Shown in pieces: positions 33,379 through 45,591 of a DNA stretch of 64,000 nt. The stretch's first letter is position 1. The number at the start of each line of letters is the position of its first letter. The position numbers were made by a program, and so were the translations under genes. A model generated the notes under the pieces. The model was given only the letters and a program-made list of their open reading frames with translations. It had not been told where the DNA came from and did not search any database. The stretch lies in the NCBI GenBank assembly GCA_017354895.1, contig CP071493.1, positions 3,906,001 to 3,970,000 of the forward strand, in the 5' to 3' direction. Origin of the DNA: Podospora comata (lineage: Eukaryota > Ascomycota > Sordariomycetes > Sordariales > Podosporaceae).

Positions 33379-36300
33379 TCACGTAACCCCATTCCCATTC
33401 CCATTCCCATTATTCCTCCCAAACACCTCACCACTACTCCCCCTATTATGCACCCCATTCCCCAAATCCACCATCACCTCCAACCCCCATTCACCCCCCC
33501 TATCCACAAACCGTCCCTTCACTCCCTTTAGTCCCCTACTCCCCCGGTTTCTTACACCCCCGGTCGCCTCCTCCCCCCCAGTCTCCTTATCAGCCGCCGC
33601 CGTTATTCCCTCCCTCTCATCCTCCATGTAATCCTCCAACCGAGCCTTATCTGTCGACGAGACAGCCACCAAGCCAGCTAGTTGATCCCCTTTCAGGACG
33701 GGAACATCCCAGACGGCGGTCTGAATCATGATCCCTAGCAAAAAGATGACTGTGGCTGAAACTTGGATGATCAAAAAGGAGAGGTAGGGCCAGTGGATTG
33801 ATATGACTCTGTCACCTGTGCCTCCTGGGGTGGTTGCTGTTCCTGAGGCCAAGATGACGCGGCCGCCGGCATTGGGGGAGGCTCGGAGGCTATTGATCTC
33901 AAAGTTAGCTTCTGTCACGTTACAAAGGGTCGCAAAACAAGCCCGCTCATTTGTCAAAGGGGTTTCTTTGGACAAGGTGGTAGGAGTGACAGAAGAAGAA
34001 ATAAAATAAAAATTAAAAAAGACCAAATAGATAATATAAAAAAAAAGGCGGGGGGAGGAGGAGGAAACATACGCATTGGTTAGCCCAAGGGCGATATTAC
34101 TCGTGATATTACCCACCACTTCCCTCGCATCATCATTTCCCGCAACAGAAGAAGTGGCTTCTCCTAGCACCCTCCCCGATGAACCTATCTGCCCTGGAGA
34201 GTTGGTGGAGTAATTCCCGTTGAACAAACCCAAAAGGTAACGATGAAGATAGCTTACGTGCTCCCGGTTGACGGTATACTCCCCCTGCCTCTTCCCAACA
34301 ACAACCCTTGACGTGCTGCTACTGCTCAAGGCAGAAGAGTGCACCACCTCTGTCTTTGCTACCCCTTCAGACACCTCCACACGGTAGGTATTCACGCAGA
34401 AATAGAACAAGATCTCCAAGGCGGAGGTTGACTCGTCTGAGGTGGTGTAAATTGAAAAGAAATTGGCGATGCCAGAGGTGGTTTTCCCTGTGTCGTCGCC
34501 TGTGGTGAAGCCTAATGTGTTTCGAACAGGGAGGAAGGATGCATTAATGGTAGAGGTTATGTTGAGGTTGCCGGTGGTGAGGAGGATGCCATTTGGGAGT
34601 GTGGCTCGGGGGGAGACGAGGGTGGGAGGGGCGACGTTGAGTCGGGGGGTTATATCTGCTGTTGAGGAGCAGATTGCCAAGGAAGAAAAGTCGGGGAAGG
34701 TGCACGAGCCGGTCGAGCATGTTGGTGAGAGGTGAGCAATGGGTGAGGAGGGTGGTTGGAACAGAGAGCTGTGGATGGAGGTTATCTCGGCGGGTGAGAG
34801 GGCTACATCCTGTTAGCTGATAGGAAACATAAAGGGACAAGGAGCATACCATTGTAAGGCTCAGGATGGGTGTAAGCCTCGCTCCTCGGCACCGTTGCCG
34901 TCCCCCCTACCGCAATCCCACTACCGCCATCACTCAGAGGATACGTAATCGCCGCCTGTGTCAACGGCGACAGCAGAAAAGCTGTTGCCAGCAAAGCTGC
35001 AGCTGACATCCCCAGTGCCCTCCCCTTTCTCTTCAACATCAACTTGATGCCCCCTATTGGTGTCCTTTTGGCATCTTCAAACACCCCATAATCTATGATA
35101 TCCTTCTCTCCTCTTGCAAACGAGTTCCATTTCAACTGCGACAATCCCTCTCCCAATGGCACCACCAGCGCAGCTTGTGCTATCGCCACCAAGAACCCCA
35201 CGAGGGTGTTCAAGGATATCGCCATTGGCCATTCAGACAAAGACTGCCCTTCGTGAATCTTGAAAACTGCTATTGTGAGAGCAAGACAGACAAGGCTGAT
35301 GAAGCAACATGTCAGCTCCACAATCCAGCAGCCCAAATACCCGAAACATCCCTGACTACCATAGCCAGTTCCATGCTGTTGCTTCTTGCGTCTCCTCTGA
35401 CGATCCCAGGACCTTTGAGCTTTCAAATATTTCTTATTTATTGGTGGGACATCCGGGATGGCATCCTGCCTGGGAATCTGCCCATCAATCTGGGATTCAT
35501 CTTTTGGTTCCGTTCCCGGACCCGGGTTGAAATAATCGAGATCTTCATAATGCATAAAAGGCCCAGAGTTCGCATGGTTGCCCCGACCTGAAGACAATCG
35601 AGTCAGATTACTGGGACGGCTCTCTCTCTGCTGACTTTGCCTCAACCTTTCCGGAACCACATTTTGACTCGTTGTCGAACGAGAGTGATGCCGAAGGTTA
35701 GGAGTGCTATTAGTCTGCGTGGTAGATCTCCACGCCGAAGGTGGCACAGGCGTGATTTCTTCTTCTCTTGGAGGCTGCCGCTCGCTCGGAGGAGGCGTGA
35801 TATTCAGCCATGAAGCCGTAACCGGAGGCCCAGACGTCGATAATGTCGGTTCTGGAGCTGGCCCATAAGAAGTCCGAATGGGACCCTTACCCGGCTGCGC
35901 CGCCCGCGCCCTCGCTTCGTTCAACTCTCGCAAGTCCCGGCTCCCTCGCCAATATTGAGAAGGTGGGAATGGCACATCCACAGGATGCGATCGAAGCGGT
36001 TGTGGAGGTGATGGTTGCGGCACAGGCGGGAGGTCCTTGTTCTGGGTGGCATAGGCGAGCCAGATTGGCGGATAGCTTTCTGTGCGTGGGACATCGGGTC
36101 GTTGTGGCACTGGAAGCTGCTGCTGCTGCTGTGACTGTTGTCTCGGCCAAGAGGGAGCTGAGAGGGATTCGTTGTACTGTTGTTGTTGTTGTTGTTGTTG
36201 TTGCGCCTGATGCTGCTGCTGCTGCTGTTGCTGGAAGGACCCCGCATTGCCAGCTGCTTGCCAACCCGACTGTGCCGCAGCTTGGTGGTGTTGATGATGG

Positions 36301-36782
36301 GGAGGCGAAGAAAGACCCAAAGCTGTGCCTCCTCCACTACCGTATACGTAGTATTGCTGCAGCTGTTCCTGATCGACGTCGTCGCTATCCCCTTGCTGGA
36401 CAATATCTTCTTCCTGGTCCTCATGGATGGAACTGGCTGGGGACACAGTATGTCGCCCCCCACTGCTCACGGTCCCCACGCGCTGTGGTGATAATGGCGT
36501 TTGTGATGAAGACGCATTGGTCGGTTTCCTTGCTGGTCGAGTTTCCAAAGGCGAAACTTGTTCCTCGAGAGCTGGTCTCGGGCGCGTAGTGGCAGTATTG
36601 GTAGCCACAGTCACTGGTTGTCTACGCGTAGTCGTTGACGATGCTGATGGTACCGATATCATCTGTGGCCGTGAAGAAGGCGTTGTCGATGTCACCGGGG
36701 GATAATACGGCTCCGAAAAGACATAACCCTCTTCATCCTCGAGGTAGTATCGGTCATCGTGACACGGAGGACCTGGGGGCAT
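33379..36782 (-). CDS. DUF3176 membrane protein
   Basis: The three exons 36782-34850, 34802-34073 and 33889-33379 give 1057 aa. Intron 1 (47 nt) runs GTATGC to GTAG with a GCTAAC branch. Intron 2 (183 nt) runs GTATGT to AATAG with a GCTAAC branch 18 nt upstream; splicing gives GLTNALRASPNAGG. Residues 1-480 are disordered and rich in Gln (CAG/CAA tracts near 36120-36240), Pro and Ser. The DUF3176 region starts near GCWIVELTCCFISLVCL and includes SEWPMAISLNTLVGF and TPIGG. Hydrophobic helices lie in that region, with one more near LLATAFLLSPLTQA and a last one at WPYLSFLIIQVSATVIFLLGI. The segment between holds several N-glycosylation sites, which suggests an extracellular or lumenal loop. The family is widespread in filamentous ascomycetes and of unknown function. 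Confidence 0.85.
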
Positions 36783-37266
36783 ATCGGGCAGCGCCTATCG
36801 TTGTCGTCGTGGATTTATCGAGAAGAAACATTTCCCGTCTTAACGAAATCCTCTCATTCCGATATATCCAACCTCAATTCCTTTCCATCGATCCAACAAA
36901 CACGAAGCTGAGTGAGCGGATTTTCGTTCCTTTGCCGGTCTATCTTACCATCCGTCTCACACAGCCGACGGAGAGTATAGGCACCGCAGAATCAGACGTG
37001 ACAACAATTCGTCCCTCCTCCCTCTTTCCAAGTGCCAATTGAACCAAGAGGTGGAGAAAACAAAAACAGCGACGGTGAAGTTTGAAGAGCAAAAAAGAAG
37101 ATCAAATCGAATGATGAAATGTTTGGTTTAGCCAAACAACCACTCTTACCTACCCACCCCTCTCTCCTCATGTCTGAGGTAAGCTCAGCTTGGTTTAGTA
37201 CATGGGGGAGGGGTGATGATGCACGATCCGTACCTGTCCATTTCTTACATACATAGACGATCCCGG

Positions 37267-37304
<38 letters not shown>

Positions 37305-39340
37305 ACAGAACACATGGCCCAACAAACACACCCATTAACAAACCCACCACCCTCACAAACAGACTTTTTGATGCGTGCCTTGATTTTTCAACGTTTTATT
37401 GCCAAAGCCACCTGCACTCTCATCCGGCTTAGCTTCTGGTGATATCTGTACCTTTTCTGCGCAATGTCGTCAATCAATCCCCCATCCCGTCTCCGTCCAT
37501 CACTAAATACACCCAACTCACCAATGTCTCTGTACCCTCAGCCGTTTGATGACTGAACCGGGCTTTTCGTTATATTATCCACCCTCACTGATTGCTCGCA
37601 GCAACAAGCAGGCCGAGGCCAGGGCCGGTGAGAATTTCAGGCCGGGTAGCTGCTGTTGCTGCTTGCCTCTTCCCCAGCCTCTTCCCTCCCAATCGAGGCA
37701 TAATATGTGATACAATCCTTGGCATGACCTCGATCTCCAGAATCCGACTATTTCTATATTTCCACGAGGATCAACAAACTTGCTGGAAAGATGAAATAAT
37801 TTGATCTATATGATAGAATCGACTTATACACCCGGTTAATAGAGCAGAAAAAAAAAGGGTCCAGTCCACTCAGTCGTTGTTGTACTACGGACTTTTATGG
37901 TGGAGCCAAACCCACCACAGCACCACCCTCCCCGAGCCGGGACAAATAACATCCCAGAGAAAGCTGCTGCCTGAAGATTCAAAAAACCTCACGTTCAAAA
38001 CACCTGCACAAATCCCTATTCATGAAACAGTGTTTTTACCATCATTCCAACCCTTATGAAGCCGAAAAATGAGAAGCATTATGGTGTTTGTGAACCAAGA
38101 TCGCTAGAAACCTCACAGAACCCCAAAATAAGACGAACAATTGCTGCGCCGCCGCGCGGTAGTCTCGGCACAGGTGGTCAGCTCCAAACAGAAATGCAAA
38201 AATCCCGAGCTGCTGCGGCCGCTCGATAAGATGCTGAGCTCCAATATACTCAAGCCCTCAAGCCCTCAAACCCTCAGGCCCTCGGGCCCTCGGGCCCTCA
38301 GGTCCTCAAGTCCTCGAGAGAGAAGGGTGTCACGACCAGTCCCGGCCCGGTTACACTGCATTTTGATCCCCTCTTTTCCCTCTTTCTTCTCCGCATCTCC
38401 CCAGAGTGCCTTCCATCCCACTTCCCCACTTCCTCAATCCTGAAACTTGTGGCTTTGGCGAGCTGAGATGCAAAGAATTCACGTTCAATGCTGCAATCTA
38501 CTTAAGCAACTGTTTTAATTGTTAAGTAAGTGAAGTGATGGCACCGAGCAAAGTCGCCGAACGGAAGCCGATGATGTGTGGACCCACCCGGTGCCGACCC
38601 GGCCCGGCCCGGCGAACAGGTGGATCTACGTCGGACGCCGAGCCAACCGGGGTCGAGGCCGGCCCAAAGAAAAACTGACAGTCTGCCTTGTCAAAAGTAT
38701 ACAATCCCGATCCTGTATTTTTGGTTCATCCAAACCGAGAACAACAAATTCCAGATTATAGAAACCTGGGACCAAACCACCGGTAACATCACCCCCAAGG
38801 GCACCTTCTACCCGGCGGCACAGGCCCAATCCATCGCATCCAATATCACTCAGTCACAAGGCAAATACCGGTAGACTTCTCTATTGTCCTAAATCATAAC
38901 ACTTATACATCCACCACCTCCCACCCAATACCCATCGCGCGCACGCTTCGCTCATGTTATACCCCCCTTGATGATGCCCCTTAAATTATGCCACACCCAA
39001 CAACCAAGCAGCTTTTTGACCCTCTCAACATGTCCAATAAATAAAAGCCCATACACAAAACAACGATATAAACCGCTGAACTCATTCCTCCAAAAAAAAA
39101 GAAAAAAAAAAAACCTCCCTAAACGCCCTATCCCATGTGACCCCCCAGGAAACAAAACACACCAGTCCGACTCCCTAGCCATGTAATCCCTGGGGTAATT
39201 CCTTATATAATAACAAGACAGAAAAATACACACCACTACTAATCCCGATACGCAGTGAATGAACCCCCAGACGTAGATTCCACATGCGTCACGCTCGACG
39301 CCTCCGACCCTGATGATGCGCTCCGTCTGAACAGCCAGTC
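36783..39340. other. Intergenic 2.6 kb, with CA microsatellite and 8-base minisatellite
   Basis: This region lies between the DUF3176 start and the zinc transporter stop, both on the minus strand. It contains a (CA)n tract at about 37268-37298 and the 8-base array listed separately. Open frames such as 38578-38874 have no support. Confidence 0.4.
38249..38319 (+). repeat. Imperfect 8-base minisatellite (CCCTCAAG/CCCTCGGG)
   Basis: About eight to nine consecutive units of eight bases vary between CCCTCAAG, CCCTCAAA, CCCTCAGG, CCCTCGGG, TCCTCAAG and TCCTCGAG. The GGGCCCTC phase is partly self-complementary. It lies in a region without genes. Confidence 0.9.
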
Positions 39341-41143
39341 CTAATGGCGATGTTCATGGCCGTGATCATGGCTGTGATCGTGATCCGAGTGTGAGTGAGA
39401 ATGGCTGCTTTCTGGCCGTGATCCAGCTGCAGAAGTGTTGCAGCACCCCTTCCCAACACAGTCATCAACACAGTCCAGGAGGCACGCATCCTCCTCCTCT
39501 AGCTCTCCACACCTTGGCGCCGCGATAACTGTTGAGCCATCCAACCCCATATTCACCACCGATTCGTGGTCATGCCCCTCATCCAAACAGAACTCTGGCT
39601 GGATCGTAGCGCTGTGAATACCGTAGGCGTGCAAGCATTTCCTAGCCATCTTAGCCACCTCCATGTATCTCGCGCCACCAGCCTCGGAGAGAGGGAAGGC
39701 GACCTTGATATGCATCGAGGCCACGATCTTGGTATCAGAGAGCTGCCAGATATGGACGTGGTGGCAGCTGACAACCCCGGGAAGACACTGGATATCCTCC
39801 TTGACTTCTTGCAGGTCGATGTTTTCTGGCGTGGCCTGAAGAAGAACCTTGGATGTCGCCTTGGTGAGAGGAATGGCCGATTTGAGAATGATGAGCGTGA
39901 TGAATAGAGAAACCGCTGGATCAGCGTATCTCTTGCCGCTCCAGTCTGTCAACCAAATGATGAGCGCGGTCGCAATGACACCCACATTTCCAAGCGCATC
40001 TCCCAGTACGTGAAGAACCATGGCGTCCATTCCCATATCGGCGTGACTGTGGCCGTGCTTCTTTCCAGGCTTCCTTGGCTTGTTGTGATTATGCGAAATG
40101 TGAACGACCGAGTTGCGCCTAGACCGTTTCCCATGAGTATGCGCAGGTTCCGCCTCTTCCGGAATCACAGCATCTCCGCTTTGCTCAAGCAATGGCTGCT
40201 CCTCTCGAGCAGGCCCGTCAAGGAGCGCACTTTCATCCTCAGTATTACTGTCGCTGCTGGATTCATCATCGACCGGGGGTTTGGTAGCGGCGATTATCTC
40301 CTGTCGGAAACTGGCGGGGTGGATGCTGATATCGTCTATACTCAAACGGCCGTGCTGCCGGGCAGCCTGAAGACGTTTCTTGTGCCCGGAACGAGAACCT
40401 TGGCGAGAATGGTTATCAGTTGAAAATCGAATGTTTCCACCCGGAGATTCAGGGATCAAAGCAGGAGGCTGCTCGTTGATGGGCGATGCCAGGTCCCGGT
40501 AGCCGGCGCGTCCCTCCTCTGCCGTGCTAACATCTGCTTCGTGTGGATGCGAGTGTCCGTCGCCATGGTCGTGGGCGTGGTCATGGTCGTGATCCCCAGG
40601 CCCATGCGAATGTCCGTGTCCACCAAGAACGACAAAGCCAACCAAGTTTGACGCCAATCCCATGCAGCCCACAACAAGGATGAGTTGAGGGTTTTCGATA
40701 TCAGGTGGATCAACGAGTCGTGAAATGGCTTCGAGTACGATAGAAACGCAAAGGGCGATGAGGAAGACAGCGTTGAAGAACGCACCCAGAATTTCGGCAC
40801 GAACCCACTACAGGTCAAGTCAGTCAGTTACACAGATTTCCAGAGCGGGCATGATGGCGCTGGGCGAGGCGGAACTCACTCCGTATGAGAATCTGTTGGT
40901 GGTTGCCTTTGCCGCTACAGAGACGGCCCATAGACCGACGAGCAGTGAGATGATATCGTTTAACTAGCAGATGGTTAGCGACGAGGGAAATAAGCCGGAT
41001 GACGAGGCAATAGGTACCATATGAAAGGCATCCGCCATCAGCGCCAGTGACCCAACCATGAAGCCGACAGTGAGCTCCAGGACGAAGAACATGACGTCGA
41101 TGACGAGCATCACCTTGATGCGCGTCGATTTCGACCACCCCAT
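39341..41143 (-). CDS. Zinc/cadmium cation diffusion facilitator, vacuolar type (ZRC1/COT1-like)
   Basis: This proton-coupled zinc exporter is likely to sequester Zn2+ in the vacuole. The exons are 41143-41018, 40963-40880 and 40807-39341 (558 aa), joined by GTACCT...CTAG and GTGAGT...TGTAG introns. The six-helix CDF layout is visible. Helix II carries ADAFHMLND (His41/Asp45), and helix V carries LHVLGDALGN (near 333-337), which together form the tetrahedral transport site. A His/Asp-rich cytosolic loop of about 28 residues follows near residues 133-160 (HGHSHGPGDHDHDHAHDH), and a second, long hydrophilic stretch precedes helix V. The cytosolic C-terminal domain includes VSCHHVHIWQLSD. The protein ends in another His-rich tail (SHSHSHSDHDHSHDHGHEH). 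Which of the fungal vacuolar paralogues it is cannot be fixed from sequence. Confidence 0.95.
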
Positions 41144-42782
41144 CTTGAATGTCGTTCCGAAAGAATTCCTCCAAAAATTGAGTCGGGGTTGGTGATGTGT
41201 TTCGCGCTCGATGTGTTATGCCAACAACAGTGGGATGAAAAGAGAAAACAACAAAAAGATGGGATGTGTTTTGCGATGGCGCAGGTCAGACCGAGACGTC
41301 TGGTCTTTGCGTGATCAGACTGGGCGAGAATTCGCCGCCCCTCGCTGTTGACTAAGAAGGTGTGAGATGGCTAGCGTGCCCAGCGGTCGGGTCCAGGAAT
41401 AAAAAACGTTGGCCGGGGGTTGCGATTATCTTTCAGACCCCTGTCCCGCCCTGCCAGTGACCTTCCTCAAAGAGATGCTTCAGCTGAAAGTTCAGATCAG
41501 TATCCGTAGCCCCATCGCATTCGCGCGTTCAATAGTTTGGTGACACTCTTGTAGAAATACACACAAGATAGATGGCATTGATCTGATCACAAGGAACGGC
41601 ATCTTGTTGCGCTCCCTCGCTGAGGTGTGCTGGCTCGTGGCAGTGAAAGGAAGCCGGCCCTGGTGACATCAATCAGGCGCCCCGCTTGCCCTGGAATGCC
41701 CCGCTTTTTTGAATCGCCGCAGCAATCGAGAGAAAGCCGTCGGAGTTCACATTCGGCAGAGACTCGTTCCAGCAAGTTGACTGTTTGTGGGAGACAGTCC
41801 TATGTTTGAGGATATTAGCTACCGAATCTATTTTCTTTCTGGAATCCAACCTTATTCTCAATAAACTTTGTCCTGCCAGGAACAAGCACCGTTGGCGAAC
41901 TCTAAACTTATGTGTAACGTCCCTGAATCCATCCACCGGTGCACTTGGACCCTCACCAAAACCGTTGAACCAGAACAGGCCTGTTGACTCAGCTAACCTG
42001 GTGATGCATTTACCTACGCGCCAGCGAGCTTACTTATCAGCAAGGAATGGCCAGACGTGGTGATATCAAACTACCGATACAACACCAACCCAAGACTATC
42101 GGCGCGGGGGCTAGTGCCCTTTTGAGCAGGTGACTACGCGAAGATCAACTACACTATCCTCAACTCAACCATACGCATGAACATTCGTGGACAACTACCT
42201 GCCTGTAACGTCAGGTCCTATGCCGTGGAAAAGTCAAAACTAGCGTTTTATAGGGCAACAAGTCATGCGAACTCTTGTGGGCCGCATGATCTAGAAGCTC
42301 TCAGGTTACACCACATTCAGGTGTCGAAGCTATCATATTCAGTATCCAGGAACACATACATGACAAAGGACGGTGCTTCAACACTGGAAATCGATTGACC
42401 TTAGATCATGTCATCGACAACGTTATACCCAAGTATTGCTCCTAGACTCGGGTGCATGGAAGGTCGACCAATGAGTGGTACTTGGAAATGGGTGATCCAA
42501 CAGACTCGTCCCCACCCACACAAAGTACACCAATTACGCAGTGTTTTATATAGGGATTTGTAATATTTTTGCAAGATTTCTCATTAAATATGCGGTTCCT
42601 ACTTTCCCACAACATACCGAACACCAACGACATGGAATCCAGCCCCTACTTAAGCCTGACTTTTCAACCACATCCCCAAGAATGCGTATGCCGCGACCAC
42701 CACAATATCTACGAGTTTAACAGAAAAACACTTCAAAAAAAGAGACATAGGATATTCGGGGTCAAAAGTTGAAGAAAACAAA
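41144..42782. other. Intergenic
   Basis: This is the upstream region of the zinc transporter and the downstream side of the second 5S rRNA gene. It is more A/T-rich from 41750 to 42780 than the coding parts. No coding, tRNA or transposon signature was found. Confidence 0.4.
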
Positions 42783-42901
42783 ACATACAACACCGAGGAT
42801 TCCCCAGTGGTCACCCACCTGAGTACTGATTCGGCGTTCAGCTGTTTGACGAGGGCAGAGCGGACGGGATGCCGTATTTTCAACTGACTATGGTCGTATG
42901 T
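42783..42901 (-). rRNA. 5S ribosomal RNA (second copy)
   Basis: This 119-base 5S gene on the minus strand is identical to the copy at 25386-25504 except for CT versus TC in the segment just before AGTACTCAGG. It has the same terminal helix and conserved blocks. The 3' flank is T-rich (TTTGTTTTC) rather than one long T run, so its terminator is weaker. A TATA element lies 26-29 bases upstream of the 5' end. Confidence 0.96.
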
Positions 42902-42926
42902 GATAATTCTGTACCAAAATCTAGTT

Positions 42927-42930
42927 TATA
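42927..42930 (-). promoter_or_regulatory. TATA element of second 5S rRNA gene
   Basis: On the minus strand GATATAAAC places TATA 26-29 bases before the 5S 5' end, the same spacing as at the other copy. The surrounding flanks of the two genes are otherwise unrelated. Confidence 0.65.
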
Positions 42931-43325
42931 TCCTAATGGGTGAGATATTACCCATTTGTGGGTTCCATGTAAGACACCAACATGGGCGCGCCCAACCCTA
43001 TACCTAGCCCAACATAACAGCAGCGACAAACAAAATAGTCGAAACCCACACAACAGGTAAAATGAGCGAGTCTTTGTCAGATCTTATATAAGATTGACTA
43101 GAGATGATTCAAGGTGATGAATTTTGGGTCCATGGTTTGGGATCCAATAGGATTAGGCTGCCATTTGTCACGCAAGTCTCACAGGGTCGAGTGTCAGCAC
43201 TGAAAAGAGATTGACTTAAGTAAGCACACGATTCTTGTGCAAAGCTGGCAGTCCATCTCTCTTGCACTGTACAGTTGAGAACAGACTTACAACTTGCTTC
43301 ATAGATATATCCTAATAATCATATC
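42931..43325. other. Intergenic
   Basis: This divergent interval lies between the 5S gene (minus) and the Zn2Cys6 gene (plus). Nothing else is recognisable. Confidence 0.4.
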
Positions 43326-45410
43326 ATGGCATGTTTCTTCCTCCCCAGTGGAATCGACGAAGGTGGGTCGAACCAGAGCCCATTCGCCCCTCCTCCCTCC
43401 AAAGCCCAACAAGCATGTGTAAGTTGCCGAAAGCAAAAGTGAGCCTCCCTCTTAACCCCCTTCTCATGAACCAACACTGACAACACGCCCAGGAGAAAAT
43501 GCGACAAAATCCTCCCCACCTGCGGCCTCTGCGCCAGAATGGCCCGGCCATGCGATTACACCATCCTCGACACCATCCCACAACAGCAACCGGCCCAAGC
43601 ATCATCAGAGGAGCTCGCAAACCTCCAGGCCCGGCTGTGTGAGCTAGAGAATCGTCTCAACAATGCCTCTCAATCTCAACAATCATCACCACCTGCCATG
43701 CACATCAACCCTGAAATTCTCCCCCCTCTACCTCCCAAGCCACCCTCGCCCCTCTGGTCCCCTTCTGCTGTCCCCTCCCGCTTTCCCACCTCCTTATTCC
43801 TCGACCTGGACGCCTTCAACTGGTCCACCACCCCCATCCCCGCCCCCAATATGCCCATCCCAAGTGAAGTCCTCGACATCCTATCCAGAGGCACAACAGT
43901 CCAAGACACCGCCACCGAATACTTCCACGGCACCCACGCTTGGTTCCCCTTCATCTCCAAAAAACGCATGGAGCTCGGGCTGGCCCTCTGGGAAGCCGGT
44001 CCCGAACTTGCCTTCCTCTTTCTCGGCATGAAACTGATAAGCACCCCAGTCAACAACGGGGTGGAGCCAGCCGGCAACCCGCTGTATACCGCAGCGAAAA
44101 GATTCTGGGCTTCGCTCGAACAAGCCGGGAGCGTGAGCCTGCAGTTTGTCCAGGGGATGGTGCTGGTGACGGTTTATGAGATGGGGCACGGGATATACCC
44201 CGCGGCGTGGATCAGCGTAGGAGTGCTGGGGAGATGGGTTGAGGTTTTAGGACTGCCGGGGTTTAGAAGAGGAGGGGTGGCGTTGGGGAGCGTGGTACGT
44301 CTTTTCAGCTGCTGTGATGATGACTTCGCAATCGATGATGGATGATGCTGACAGTACCTTCAAAAAGACAACCTGGACTGAATCCGAAGAACGCCGCCGT
44401 TTGTGGTGGGCAATTTACATTCTTGATCGCTGCATCTGCCTCGGCAACAAGAGATGTTTCTGCCTTCCGGAGCCAGACGAGTCTTTTGTCCTGCCGGTAG
44501 ATGATAAAGCTTTTGTTAGTCCCCCTTCCCACTTGCTACCAAGTCACTAACCCACCCCCCGCCCCTCCAGGACGAAGGCAACCCAACCCTCTCCCCCACC
44601 AACTCCCTACCAACAACCCCGTTCGCCACCCAGGCTCTCTCCCCCTTCACCCGCCTAGTCCAATCCGCCCTGCTCCTCTCCCGCACCCTAACCCACGTCC
44701 GCACCGTCATCCAATCCAACATCTCCAACCGCCCCGTCCCATTCTCCCTTCCCCTTCTCACGTCCCTCGCCACCGACCTGGTTAACTTCACCCAGGTGAT
44801 CCAATCCGAACTTTCCCCCGGACCACCCTCCCCCGGGACTACCACCACCCCCTCCTCCACCTCAACCTTCCTCCCCACCACCACCACCACCGTCTCCTCT
44901 TGCTACACCATCTCCCTCCTCCCGTCTCTTTCAATAGCCCTCTCAACTCTAATCCTCCTCTTCGACACCTACTGCACCCCCGAAAACCAACACCTCGGCC
45001 CCTCCCCCCTCCCCGGCCCCGAAGCTCCCCCCCTCCAGTCCCCCTCCCACATTTCCTTTGCTCAGCAGTCTATGCAAGGGCTACGGGAGACCTCCCTCAA
45101 GATCCGCGAGCTCTCCCTCGAACTCCTCGACCTGCTCGTCCTCCCCTCCCAAGAAAAAAAACTCTCCCCTTTGTGCCTCGACAGCCTCTACGCCTCAATG
45201 GTAACGCTGCACTGGTTATGGAAAGAAGGCGGTGACGCGGACGTGAGAGAGGCGCTCGAGGATGTGCGACGGTGCATAAGCAGGACGAGCATGCGGTGGC
45301 GGGTGTCGAGAGAGTACCTCGAAATACTCAAACGGCAAGACGTCAGTTTTGCCATGGCTTTCAGGGCTGAAAGTGGCAAGTCATGTTTGACACGTGTGGA
45401 CGGATCGTAA
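43326..45410 (+). CDS. Zn2Cys6 fungal transcription factor
   Basis: The four exons 43326-43438, 43493-44294, 44368-44514 and 44571-45410 give 633 aa. The introns begin GTGAGC, GTACGT and GTTAGT and end CCCAG, AAAAG and CCAG. The first splice completes the binuclear zinc cluster with Cys31, 34, 41, 48, 51 and 58 (CVSCRKQKRKCDK...CGLCARMARPCDY), spacing C-x2-C-x6-C-x6-C-x2-C-x6-C. A short heptad region (ELANLQARLCELENRL) after the cluster may dimerise. The middle holds the fungal-specific transcription factor homology region, including ATEYFHGTHAWFPFI and, across the third exon, WTESEERRRLWWAIYILDR. The target genes are unknown and no biosynthetic cluster adjoins it. Both large exons begin C-rich and become G-rich. 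Confidence 0.92.
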
Positions 45411-45591
45411 CCGCCGCTGTCGTTGACAATGATGGGACCCGCATGAACAAGCAAATGTTAAAACTCCATAATAAACGTTGAGGTATACACTGGATGGATA
45501 ATACATAACATAACGCCAATTCTTCTCAGTCAAACCCCAAACACCATTGGCTTGCTTGCTTGCTTTCCCATAGTCTAACAAATACCTCCCC

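Noticed and set aside
35843-36589. Plus-strand frame of 248 codons opposite the DUF3176 gene
   Set aside because: It mirrors the CAG-rich disordered region of the gene on the minus strand.
38249-38319. Regular short repeats as a CRISPR array
   Set aside because: The units are 8 bases, contiguous and without spacers, in a eukaryotic genome.
43324-43620. Minus-strand frame opposite the zinc cluster
   Set aside because: It is antisense to the first two exons of the Zn2Cys6 gene, whose cysteine pattern is unmistakable.
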